From the NCBI GenBank assembly GCA_905221605.1, contig CAJNDS010002383.1, forward strand, positions 234,091 through 298,090: a DNA stretch of 64,000 nucleotides, written 5' to 3'. This document shows, piece after piece, positions 22,990 through 33,460 of this stretch (the stretch's first letter is position 1; the number at the start of each line of letters is the position of its first letter). The stretch comes from Symbiodinium natans. Lineage: Eukaryota > Sar > Dinophyceae > Suessiales > Symbiodiniaceae. The notes beneath the pieces are model-generated. The model was given only the letters and a program-made list of their open reading frames with translations. It did not search any database and was not told the DNA's origin. A program made the translations under genes and the position numbers.

Positions 22990-24290
22990 AACATTTAATT
23001 TCGCTTCCTTTGATCAGGATGAGAACGTATTTGAGATGCCACACTTAAACTAAGTGTTTTGCACCCACTTCCTTCTATCGGATGCATCTTTCTCTTCGTT
23101 CAGACCCGTGAGGAGCGGAAACAGAGAAGCAATAATTTCATACCTGAGTGGAGATACAGTGCTGCGCGAAAGAACGAATGCAGTGAGTGGTGTGTTTCCC
23201 GCATTGGAAACATGAGTCAGGCGCTATCATAATTCTTGTGATCTTAACAAGAAAGTCTGCGCAGACTTACTAAATGAAGATCATATGAACAAATAAACTC
23301 AGTATTAGCTCTGATGAGGCAACTGTCGAAACTCAGCAATCTAGATGCGTAGACTGATGTACTCTACTTGAGTTGGATCAGTACGGCAAAAGGTTCAAGA
23401 TACGAATAAGAAGGAAAGTACCACGACTTTGATCAACTAAATTGAACTACGAAATTCTTTCATCTGCAAAGTAAAAAAATATAATAAACTTAACATCCAC
23501 AAAGTGAAGAAATGAAACATTGCCATGACACGCCAAAATCAGCGAATGCATTTCTAGTTAAAAAAGTGAACTCATAAGGATCCCAGAAACAGAAAGCTTC
23601 TTCAGGCTGCGTCCATAATTCGACAAGACAAGATGGTAAAACAAAGGTGCTCAAGCGAAGGATGTAAAAGCTCACAAAAACAAAACTACGAGTGGTATCA
23701 TTCCTCACGTCTTAGTGAGCTGTCTTCATGCATCTCTGGGCCACATCCCTACACTTGAAGATGTCTAACAGAAGGATGCAAACAGCAGAGCTTCAGAAAC
23801 TATAAGACCCACCCGGAAAGAAGAGGAAAAAGAGCAGGTAAGTTCATTAAACAATCCAAGTTGGAGATGATGCACTGCGACGAACATTCGATGAGAAGCG
23901 ACTTCCAATCCAACCATTAATATTGCAAACAAAAAACAAGCAAACAAACAAGCAAACAAAAGCTATTGATGAGGACACAAACAGAATCCAATGTAACGTT
24001 AACTTGCTCAGTTTTCCAAAATGCACATGATGCGGTTGCTAGGCTCCTTTCTTTTCCATGTCCACAGAATGTCAAAAATGGTACTGGTGCGTGTGTTGTC
24101 CCATGTGTGTTCCAAGTCATTGGATTAGCTAGCCTGCCTTGCTTCTTCGGTAGTCCATTCTTATGCTTGGCAATTAAAGGAAAGGAGAAGTCAAGCAAAC
24201 TGCTTACAATATGGCATGGGTTTACAAAAGGGACAAGCTCTGTGTCTTGAGGTGCAAAGGCAGGCATGCTTGCAAATCGTCCTTCTCAAC
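22990..24290. other. AT-rich segment without recognised genes
   Basis: Composition is visibly more AT-rich than the flanks and almost free of MITEs and telomeric repeats. Open frames on both strands (for example 23,917-24,267 minus and 23,966-24,250 plus) have no family motifs. It could be a large intron or a decayed insertion. Confidence 0.3.
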
Positions 24291-24312
24291 CCTGCTGAAA
24301 TGAAGCCAGCAT

Positions 24313-24418
24313 GTAGGTAGTTCTCTACATTAGGGTCCCCTTTTTGGGATCCTTTTTAAAGGGTGCCGCCTTATAAATTGGTACCCCCAAAAAGGGACCC
24401 GAATTTAGGAAACTACCC
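24313..24418. mobile_element. Family C TIR element
   Basis: Arms TAGGTAGTTCTCTACATTAG and TAGGAAACTACC with an inner pair GGGTCCC/GGGACCC. CATG flanks both ends, a likely 4-bp duplication. The core contains GGTACCCCC. Confidence 0.65.
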
Positions 24419-24499
24419 ATGTGCCAGCAACTATCGACTCAACTTGCGGATCCACCTTGGCTCTGGCACGGCTGTTCCTGGGCACGGCGAGCAGATTCT

Positions 24500-24528
24500 C
24501 AAACCCTAAACCCTAAACCCTAAACCCT
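24500..24528 (-). repeat. Short telomeric tract CCCTAAA
   Basis: Four CCCTAAA units. Confidence 0.85.
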
Positions 24529-24882
24529 GATCTATGGACGTTTGTGGTGGCCGCGATTTTGTCCAAGCATTCCATCTTGTGTTGAGAAGCCCTGGCTGCT
24601 CAACATCTGGGATAGCTTCCCGCCTCGGGCTTAGGACCAACATGCTGCAGCCCTCAGACCCCAGGAGCCCCAAAACGCGGAACGACATGAAGAGCTTTAA
24701 GCCCACGAGACCATCAAATCACGGGAGGCTGGGAGTTCCTCACCCTGAGGCCCCCTGCTTCAGCAGCTTCCCAAGCGCAAAAGAGACGTTGATGCCCTTC
24801 CGCGTCCTGGCAGCTTAGGGTCTGGTGCGCCGGAAACCTTGACTCCCGAAACCTCGTGCCTTGAGAACTTACCTTCGCGTGG

Positions 24883-24990
24883 GGGTTTAGGGTTTAGGGT
24901 TTAGGGTTTAGGGTTTAGGGTTTAGGGTTTAGGGTTTAGGGTTTAGGCTTTAGGCTTTAGGGTTTAGGATTTAGGGTTTAGGGTTTAGGG
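24883..24990 (+). repeat. Interstitial telomeric tract TTTAGGG
   Basis: About 15 units, with TTTAGGC and TTTAGGA variants near the end. Confidence 0.9.
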
Positions 24991-25774
24991 AAAGTTCGAG
25001 AGAGAGCACTCCTGTCTCCAGAAGACTTCGCGGCAAGTTCTCCTGCCAACAATGCCCCCCCAAGCGCTCGCACACGACTCACACGACGATCCACTAGCAT
25101 CTACATGAGCAACTGAACAGCGTCGGCCGTTGAATTCAGCAAGGTGCGTGTTTGATCTCGGGGGGCGAAGGCTTCAGGTATTTTGGGGCACGATTGGCGC
25201 TTGCTGTCACTGTACACTTCGAGCTTGGGATCCCTCAGCCGATTCCCCAAGGCTCACCTGTCTTCCCGGAGGCTTCATCGGTAGATCTCTTGCCGGTGAG
25301 CCTGCAGTGCGAGTTTGCGCACTTCGGGGCTGGGTGGCGTTGTGAGGACTTTACGGGGTCTTCTTATGGGGGCTTTGAGGGCTTACCCTGGCTCACAAGG
25401 CTCTGAGGTGGAAGAGTTGCAGGTGGCCCAAACGCTCTGAGGTGGCCCAGGCGTTGCGTTAAGATGGGGAAGGTGGGGAACTGCATTGAATTCTGCAGGC
25501 TGGGACATTGGGACCGGGGGTCTTGACTCGAAGTTTCGGAAGTCGAGTGCAGCCCAGATCCTAAGTCCTGTACTTCTGTACTCTGTGAGTTCCTGAGCTC
25601 TCACAGAGCTCCCCTTCCCATTGCTGTAACTGAGCCTCATGCGGCGCGTCATCCCACGCTGCAGCACCACTACTCACTGCCCTTGAATCTGGCCTGGGGC
25701 CTAGGCCTAGGATTTCGGGCTTATGGTTTACAACTTCGATCTTTTAAAGAGAGTGGCGCGGAAACCCCGCATGC

Positions 25775-25908
25775 CGGTAACCTCTAAAAATGAATTAGTT
25801 TACATAGCCCGTGATACAGCCGTGATTAGCGATTACGTGACTATCGCGTGATCGCTAATCGCGGCTGTATCGCGGGCTATATCAGGGAATATTTAACAGA
25901 GGTTGCCG
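25775..25908. repeat. Long inverted-repeat element
   Basis: Outer ends GGTAACCTCTAAAA and TTTAACAGAGGTTGCC are inverted. Inside, a ~32-bp pair (AGCCCGTGATACAGCCGTGA, then TTAGCGATTACG, against its complement ending GCGGGCT) forms a hairpin with a loop of about 20 bases. No coding capacity. No second copy was seen in the window. Confidence 0.7.
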
Positions 25909-26103
25909 AACACAGGGGCAACCGCAAAAGCCTCCTTATCTTTAGGCCGTGCAGCACTTGGGTTGCATCCAACAAATGATCCTAGACGTCCACCATGATA
26001 AGAGCGTCCATCTGCTTGGCGCGCTAAGTCTCAAAACCCCTCACAGAACCCAGGCAAATCAGGAATCCAAAGCTTGACAACCGGCATCTCGGGCTGACTA
26101 ATT

Positions 26104-26289
26104 CCTGCATAGGGCGGCTTTGATGCCTGTGCCGCTTCTTGTCCCTCTTGTCTTTCCTATGCTTCTTGTCAAGCTTTTCTTGCTTGATGTGCTTCTTCTC
26201 CTGATCACTGAATTTCGGGCTGATGGTGGGGAGGCACATGTCATCACTGTTCTCCCACGTTTGTTCCTCGAAGAACGACGATGAAACTG
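26104..26289 (-). CDS. Possible host exon, lysine-rich
   Basis: After a CCTCAG acceptor the frame reads an acidic start (FFEEQTWENSDDMCLPTISP), then a strongly basic coiled segment (SDQEKKHIKQEKLDKKHRK, then DKRDKKRHRHQ). This is typical of nuclear or splicing-related low-complexity tails. A second lysine-rich frame at 26,940-27,045 on the same strand may be the preceding exon. Boundaries and product are uncertain. Confidence 0.4.
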
Positions 26290-26818
26290 AGGCTCAACCA
26301 CCCTGAAGCCTTCTGTGGCACTGTCAGCAAGGTCGCTGGATTCTGTCAGCTTCTTGGTCAAGCTCGGTGAGGTTTAGTCTAGGGTCACTTGCGCTCGTTT
26401 CCGCGAAACGGGTTTGTGCCCCGCTTCGGTCTAGAGATTTTGCTGTTCTCAGTAGTTCTTAGCGCGCTTGGGCTAAGAAACATCGCATGTCAAGGCCGGT
26501 GATCCCGCTTGTGCTGCACCTCCAAAGTTGCTCAAGACGGTTTGCTGCACCCAATTCAGGTAGAGGTAGGGACTGCGGGAATCCCACGCGAGTCGCTGTG
26601 CAGTACCCTGCGTTTTGCCCGCGCTTTGGTTAACTTAATCACTGCACGGGGCTGTGACATTCAGAGCTCGGGGCAGAAGTCACTCTCAGCAGCACCTTCT
26701 GAGGCCCTTGCATTGTGCTTAACGCGATGTCTGATCCCCCTGTCCCTTCCCCACTGCCGCAAAGACATGTCTGACAGACAGAGACATAAAGAGCAGAACA
26801 CTGGTACGTCGCCCTCGG

Positions 26819-26860
26819 AATTAGGATTTAGGGTTTCGGGCTTAGGGTTGAGGGCTTAGG
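26819..26860 (+). repeat. Degenerate telomeric patch
   Basis: TTTAGGG, TTTCGGG and CTTAGGG units, partly between the two lysine-rich candidate exons. Confidence 0.5.
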
Positions 26861-26939
26861 ACAATTCAGGCAAAAGCAAGCTTGAACGTCACATAAGAGT
26901 CAAGCCTCTCCACACATTTGGGCCGCTTATCTGGCAAGA

Positions 26940-27045
26940 AAGACCGGAGCTCCCAAAACATCCCAGCCACCGGAGGACGTGGCCTTCTTGTCTTTTTTGT
27001 CCTTGTCCTTCTTTTCCCTCTTGTCTTTCTTTTCCTTCTTGACCT
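26940..27045 (-). CDS. Possible host exon, lysine-rich
   Basis: Follows CCTTGCAG and reads VKKEKKDKREKKDKDKKDKK, then ATSSGGWDVLGAP. It is similar in composition to the frame at 26,104-26,289, so both may belong to one gene. No domain recognised. Confidence 0.3.
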
Positions 27046-28660
27046 GCAAGGACACGGATTTCGGTATTCCTTGCAACAGGCTCAGAGGGCTGGGGTGTGC
27101 AGGGTTTGGAGAGGCTCAAATGTTTAGGGTCCAGTTACGTTTAGGGTCCAGTTACAAAGCTCCCTCTAGGAGACCCCAAGGCTTTGAAAAGGGCTCAGGG
27201 CTGAGGACCTTCAAGCTTGGCAGCTCCCCAAACTTCAGCGGATCCCAGGCTTTTTTCGGGAGGAAGGAGCAAGCCTCTTCTCGAAATCTCGCACAAGAAA
27301 AGGGGCTAGGGCGAAGGAGGCTCAAGAAGGCCTAGCTCCGCGAAAGACTACTCCAAATGGCCCCAAGCTTTAAGGGCATGGTTTGTGCGATGTTTGCTGC
27401 AACCTGCCTAGACGTTAGGGCCTTCTGCATAACTCTGGGTGGAGTAGGGCTTTGCTGTGCCGTGGCCAACCCTGCCTTAAACGGATCGTCCACCTGCGGG
27501 CAACAGGCAACAGGCTCAGGGCTTGAATGGCTTGAACTTATTAGACATTAGCCACTGTGTACACGAACACAAAATCACGAACTGATGTTGATCATGTGCA
27601 TTCGCACTCGGTTGATTTTCACCTGGCGGACGTTCAAGGGCTGACCTTGTGTGACTGCACACACTGAAGCTGTTTAAGGCTTTCGCCCGGCCCCCAGACA
27701 AAATCTTGGTCCGGTGGTTCCTCTACAACCAGAACTCAATGCCTCCTCAACGTACCCCAAACATCCCAGAGGTTTCCTTAGGACTGCCCTCAAGATTTTC
27801 CGGGATCAGGGGTTCAAGGCAAGGAACTTTAGGGTCCTTCGGGGAATGGGCTTGTGGTATTGCCAAGTTGCTGCAGAAATTTGACGTGCATGGGTTCATC
27901 CAAGTTGTGGATATCAAGCAAGCCATCGCTTCATGACCAGACAGGCACCGGCACACCGAGGGTGTGGACAAAACAAGATTATTTACTCTGATCGTCCACG
28001 CCTGTCTCAAACACGGATTCCATCGGTCCAGGGCGGGAGACTTTGGAGGTCGGCACTCGAGAAATATACTCTTTGCGGCAGCGGGACACCGGGCCGGGCG
28101 GGACATCGGGCGAAAGTGGGCTCATTTGAAGGCCCAGGGAAATCTCTGAGGCACCCTTCGCCTCCTCTTCAGAAAACGCTTCCCCAAATAGACCCAGCTG
28201 TTTAACGACGCTGCCCGCCAGGGAGAAGGTTCTGAGAGGCGCAAGCCCAAGCCCACCAACGATCAAGAGTTAGATCTACAAAACGCAGGCAGTTTTCGCA
28301 GGCTTTGGGGTCCAGAGTGCCATCGCAAGGCCCAGAACCCTAAGAAAGCTAGAAGAGATCGGAAGGGTCGGAATGCCACGACATGCTGCTTCTCAATGTA
28401 TGGGAGTGCGGAGCGTCCCTTGTTCGCCCCCCCGCGCGCCTTCTTCGAGGATGAGGCTGGAGCCTTCGGGTAGGCAACCGGTGACACTTTACTGGGGCCA
28501 GGATGGAGCACTTTGCCTGAACAACGAGCCGGAAAAGTCGGAAGCCCTTGCAAAATATTGTGCAGCTGCTCCCTCAACCAGCCAGAGCGTGAAACCCTAA
28601 GCAAATGCCCCCAAGACATGGTAGCTCTAACACCCAAGTCAGAGTCTGTGAAACTTGGGG

Positions 28661-28880
28661 ACCCTAAACCCTAAACCCTAGACCCTAAACCCTAAACCCT
28701 AAAGTTTGGGATTAGTCAACGCGTTAACCCAGATCCGTCCTGCGAGTCTGCTTTGGACCCAGACGACCTCGGCAGGCAACGGCCCATTTGGGGTTGAGGT
28801 TCTTTGTAGGGTTTGAGGGTTTAGGGTTTAGGGTTCAGATTTTAGGGTTTAGGGTTTGGGGTTTAGGGTTTGGGGTTTAG
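28661..28880. repeat. Pair of opposed telomeric tracts
   Basis: CCCTAAA units at 28,661-28,703, then TTTAGGG/TTTGGGG units at 28,808-28,880. The spacing is ~100 bp and the orientation opposite. Confidence 0.85.
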
Positions 28881-29293
28881 GCTTCTTCAACTGCGGAGGC
28901 AGAGAGTCCTAAGCTGCTTTCCGCTTTGTTGCGGATTGCGGCTTGCATCCTGATCCTGGCGCGTGTGATCCAGTACGTGTTCGGCGACCGTGACCCCAAA
29001 CAGTAAGAACATCCGACTAGATGGGCTACATGTCCTAGGTCCTAGATGCCCTAGGTCTTGATCAGAGATCAAAACTCTGTCAGCCATGGGTTGACGGGGG
29101 GTCCCCGAGCGAATGAGATTGCCAACTGTTGCGTGCATTTGCACATCCAGATGTGCACGACTTTACGTTTCCAAGAGCGCCATCGGACAGTGTCTCAGTG
29201 GAGTCGGTAAAAAGGGTGGCAGGGTGCATGTGCATGATACGAGCATCACATATGCGACAAAAAACTACGACGGGAAAAAATATATACATTCAT

Positions 29294-29295
<2 letters not shown>

Positions 29296-29371
<76 letters not shown>
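29296..29371. repeat. (TA)n microsatellite
   Basis: About 38 uninterrupted TA units. The Tyr/Ile-repeat frames translated over it are artefacts. Confidence 0.95.
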
Positions 29372-29375
<4 letters not shown>

Positions 29376-30076
29376 ATGCAGATCTGTTCGCCGCCCTTTG
29401 CTACCACAACGTAGCATTGCGATAGCAAAGACGTCCAAGAAAGAAACTGAACTGTGCTCATTGACATGCTTTCAGCTACTGTTATTACTGTTATGAAGTG
29501 GCAACAAGGAGCTCTTCTGACTAGCTACTTGTGAACAAGCCCTTAAGTACCCCGAATCAGCCCCACCCTCGCAGAGTCTTAGGCACCGTGCTTGGAGCCA
29601 AGCAGGCCGACTGGCACGAGGACCAAATTATACAAAATTGACAACAAAGCCCCCCAAACACCCTCGCTCAGGGCAACCCTGCTGTCCAAAGACCAACACT
29701 GCTGGAGTTTGCAGAGCAGATTCAGGGGATTCAAGGCAGCTTTGACAACACAGCCTTGAGATCTTGTCAAGTCGGGCCCCGTCCCCTACTCATGGCCCTG
29801 CATATGCCTGAATTCGTCCTGGCCCGCTTGGCCCGCTTCTCGGAAGATGGCGTGGAGGCTCCTGTGGCTTCGCAGCGGCGCGGCGACATGGAAATCGGGT
29901 GCAGGGCTCAGCATCAGAGCAGCTGTCGTTGGCTCAGAGTTGCATCCTAGGAGCCCACCTTGACAAGCACCGTACCACTGTGACACTAAGTAGGGAAGCT
30001 CATCTGCAGCTTCCCGTTATAACACTCAGACCATTCCATCAATGACATACTGTCACAGGGCTCATGGTGTTTTCTC

Positions 30077-30117
30077 AAACCCTAAACCCTAAACCCTAAA
30101 CCCTAAACCCTAAACCC
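30077..30117 (-). repeat. Telomeric tract CCCTAAA
   Basis: Six CCCTAAA units. Confidence 0.9.
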
Positions 30118-30255
30118 GAATGGATTTTGGGCTCACTTTGGCTTCAGGGCATCCACAAGGCGGTACAGCAATCCGATAATTCAAGCCCAACCTAAACTGA
30201 AAAAACACTGCAAACCCAGCCCCCAGACATACAGGCAACAACGCAACATCCTAAC

Positions 30256-30490
30256 TCAACATCCTGCTCACTTGAAGCCGCACATCCAGGACTTCGAGTT
30301 GGGGGCCTGAGCCTTTGTCCTTCTGGACATTTGGTTCCTTGCCGGTCTTGGCATTGCTCTCCTCCCAGAACGTTGAAGCTGGGAAATGTTGAGGGGGCTT
30401 CAACTTGCATGGTTTCGGGATGGCTTTCGGCGGCGTTTCGCTCATGGGTCGAAGCCTGGAGCGCTTGGCACTCTCGGCGAGTCTGGGACA
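30256..30490 (-). CDS. Possible host exon, proline/lysine-rich
   Basis: The frame reads AESAKRSRLRPMSETPPKAI, PKPCKLKPPQ and HFPASTFWEESNAKTGKEPN, then DKGSGPQLEVLDVRLQ before a GTGAGC donor-like site. Composition is protein-like and the other frames are not. Product unknown. Confidence 0.3.
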
Positions 30491-31612
30491 TGGTGGGGCT
30501 GAAACAATCATGTGGAAGGGTGTTGTGCCAGGCTTGGGGTGACATGGATTGGGCAAAGCCCCTCTCTCTTCTTCTTCCGCTTCATGGCCGTTCAATTACA
30601 AGGCTCAACGGTCCTTCACGATGCAAGTATGCCCCAAGATGTGATGGCGAAACCCAGCATTTTTAGTGACAATGAAACCATCCTTAGCATCGTAACCGCC
30701 GTCGCCGTCATCATTCAAATAGAACACATTTCTATATCTACATACATACATGTGTATATATATATACACAAACATATACCAGAGCTCACTGCACTTGCTA
30801 GCATCTAGCAGAAAACACGCCGTCCTCAAACCCGTTGAGCAACAGCCCTTCAGCAACAAGCCCCCTGCAGTTTACCTTCCTGCCGAGCAATCGCGCTCGC
30901 GGAGTTGGCTCACCGGTGGGGCTAAGTGGCTAAGGCCCGGAAGGCCACCCCCCCACCTTCCCCCAATGCTTGCAGATCCCTCGGCTCCCCCGAGTTCCTA
31001 TATCTATCCTTTCAAATACCTTTTGTCGAAAGCCCCGCCTTGGAGTCTGCGTTGGACCCAAGCGACCTTGGCAGCCGAAGCTTCCCTACTCAAGCCGAGT
31101 CGGCATCTTAGGAGCTGCAAGTAAAAATGCTTAAGGACCGTAGAAAGTCAAGGGGAACCGAATCATGGCAACATTCGCCGAACCGGTGCGGTGGATGAAG
31201 TCGATAAAGTGGGGATTCCATTGCTCCACACGCTTTGCTTGGTGGGTCGGATATACGGTGATGAGAGAGGGAGGAGAATTCTGCCAGAAAGCGGTCATAG
31301 ATCCTCCACGCCGCGAACTGCAGCACCACCAACGGGCAGTAGCAATGCCCTGAATGATACTGGGGGCTCCTAGAATCAGGATCGGTGTACCCCTATTTTG
31401 AGGGGAAAATTCGGTGTACCCCTAAATTTTGGTGTATATTCAGCGTGCCACTAGTTTGGGACAGAGCCAGATGAGGAAAACACGAGAGGGGTCGCTGGCA
31501 ACAGCCGAGCCCGGCGCTGTACATTCTGTGACTCCGCAGCGCCTGGGAGAGGGCTTGGGCAGCTCATGCTCTTGCCTTGGATGGCCTTAGAAAAGCCCTC
31601 TGAACATATTCC

Positions 31613-31759
31613 TCAATATGACCCTCTTACACCCAATAAGGGAAGATATAGTATGATCCTCTTAAACCCAATAAGGGAAAGGATAGTATGATTCTCTTGA
31701 ACCCAATAAGGGATCATAGAGTATGATCCTCTTAAACCCAATAAGGGAAAATGTAGTAT
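31613..31759. repeat. Tandem repeat, ~35-bp unit, four copies
   Basis: The unit contains TATGATCCTCTTAAACCCAA, then TAAGGGA. Four copies with a few substitutions. Confidence 0.8.
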
Positions 31760-31901
31760 CCCAAGGGCCTACAACTGGTTGTCTTCCCAAATCGACTGTG
31801 CGGGGCCCCCATGTCAGCACAGCGAGCCATCGAGTGGGCCCAAAACCTGCTCTCTCCACGACGAATCCTTCGTCAAGAAGGGCATCCATAATAATCATAT
31901 A

Positions 31902-31902
31902 A

Positions 31903-31966
<64 letters not shown>

Positions 31967-31967
31967 G
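31902..31967. repeat. (TAA)n microsatellite
   Basis: About 22 TAA units, followed by related degenerate AT-rich units to ~32,040. Confidence 0.9.
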
Positions 31968-33370
31968 GAATAATCAGAATATTCATAGTAATAATATTCA
32001 TAGTAATGATAGTAATCGGAATAGTGGTAATGGTAATAGGAGAAGGCTTCTGCCCAAAAAATTGCCACCAAAGTCTGCTGCAGACAACGGCTTCCGGAAC
32101 TGCACTTCCTGAGGTCCTAAACCCGTAGTTGGGGTCAAACTCCCAACCCCTGGACCCCCCAATGCTCGCCGCTAGCCGCACTAGACGCCCAACAACCCTC
32201 CAAGTAAACCCAGATACATCAAATACCCTCACAATGACTGAGCCATCCTCTCAGGTTTGGCAGGCCATTGTTTGGAGCCCCACCTTCGGATTCCGAGGGC
32301 TCCTTCCGCGCACGGGACGGCCTGGGTACCACCGAACGGCGGTACAAAGGCAAGGTGGTGGCAGGGGCCAGTGAGGCACGTGTCAGCATGGAGTATCTAC
32401 AATTCCGCACAAATGGATTAAAATTTGGGTTTTAAATAGTCAACAGATAGCATTGACTGCCAGCAGCAAACCCTGTTGCAGCCAATAGAAAGTGTCCATT
32501 GGGGACGGTCTTGCAATGGGATCATGACCCTGATGGTGGCCTTGGCCTCAGACTTTGGCACATCGTTGGGTTTCGCAGGCTCGTCACACAAACTTACTTA
32601 TCTTTGCTTTCGTCCACTTCTCTCACGTTCCTTTTAACATCTCGAAAAGGGCTTCAATTCCCCAAACTGTGCACACGATGGGGTTCTTGAGTTGAGGCTG
32701 CGATTGCACGTGTAGCAGGGGTACTGCAGCTCAATCAGGCTTTTGCCGAGGCCCTACTTGGTTTGTGCTTTTGGGCTCGCTGCTAACATCATCTGCCAAG
32801 CGGCTTCTCGCCTAGATCTCGTGCACGTCTTGTGGTCCAACATGCGCTCACGCCATGAGCCCGCGCACTGTCGTGCCCTGCCCAAGGGGCTCTCGGACGC
32901 GATCGTTTCGCACGTCCGTGTTTTGGCGACTCCTCCATGGTTGAAGCCATCCGCGTGAGTCGAAGCAAAGCTGTCAGGTTAAGCTAAGTTCTGTGCTTTG
33001 AAGCAAGCTTCACAAGCAGCGCTTACGGAGTTTGTTATAGATGCAGACACGGTGAGGAAGCTACAGATCGACACTAGTCTCACGTCGCAGGAGCAGGCCT
33101 TCTTTTGCAACGAGACACCAAACACCCCTGAAAAATCCTAACAGCGACAACCGAAAGACGTCAACCTGAAAAAGTAAACAGCAAAAATGAGAGTTTCCAA
33201 AACTAAGGGTACCTTGCTGGGGTCCAAGTTATCAGGGAACCCTGCTAGTACTAGTTGGGTCTATATCGGGGTCCCCCAAAGGCACATCCTGAAAACCTCC
33301 GCCAAAACATCAATCTGAGCTCATGGCAATGAGCCCAAAGGTCCAACTGGAAGGGCGCGGTGGCGAGGGT

Positions 33371-33460
33371 AGTGAGTTTCGCTTTGCAGCCGGCTTGCTA
33401 ATCATGCTCTCATACTTCTTCTCATCGGGGGCTTTGGGGGCCATAAAAACCACCGAAACG
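33371..33460 (-). CDS. Possible host exon, weak
   Basis: A minus-strand frame reads MAPKAPDEKKYESMISKPAA, then KRNSLPSPP. Protein-like composition is the only evidence. Confidence 0.2.

Larger units (their letters stand above)
20031..26103. other. Repeat-rich stretch without a recognised gene
   Basis: Contains an (ACAA)n microsatellite (21,150-21,257), a family A element (21,519), a family B element (21,778), a B-like relic (22,570-22,640), an AT-rich segment (about 22,990-24,290), a family C element (24,313), telomeric tracts at 24,500 and 24,883 and a long inverted repeat (25,775). No open frame shows family motifs. Confidence 0.4.
27046..30255. other. Mostly non-coding; one weak exon candidate
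   Basis: A minus-strand frame around 28,395-28,510 reads KVSPVAYPKAPASSSKKARG and could be an exon. Telomeric patches lie at 28,661-28,703 (minus), 28,808-28,880 (plus) and 30,077-30,117 (minus), and a TA microsatellite at 29,296-29,371. Nothing else was recognised. Confidence 0.35.
30491..33370. other. No gene recognised; simple and tandem repeats
   Basis: Contains a CA/TA patch (30,730-30,780), a B-like relic with GGTGTACCCCTA repeated twice (31,380-31,440), a 35-bp tandem repeat (31,613-31,759), a TAA microsatellite (31,902-31,967) and another B-like relic at 33,187-33,285 (GAGTTTCCAAAACTAAGGG). Confidence 0.4.

Noticed and set aside
29129-29425. Tyr/Ile-repeat frames at the TA microsatellite
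   Set aside because: Pure simple-repeat translation; the same occurs at 10,720, 13,460 and 39,690.
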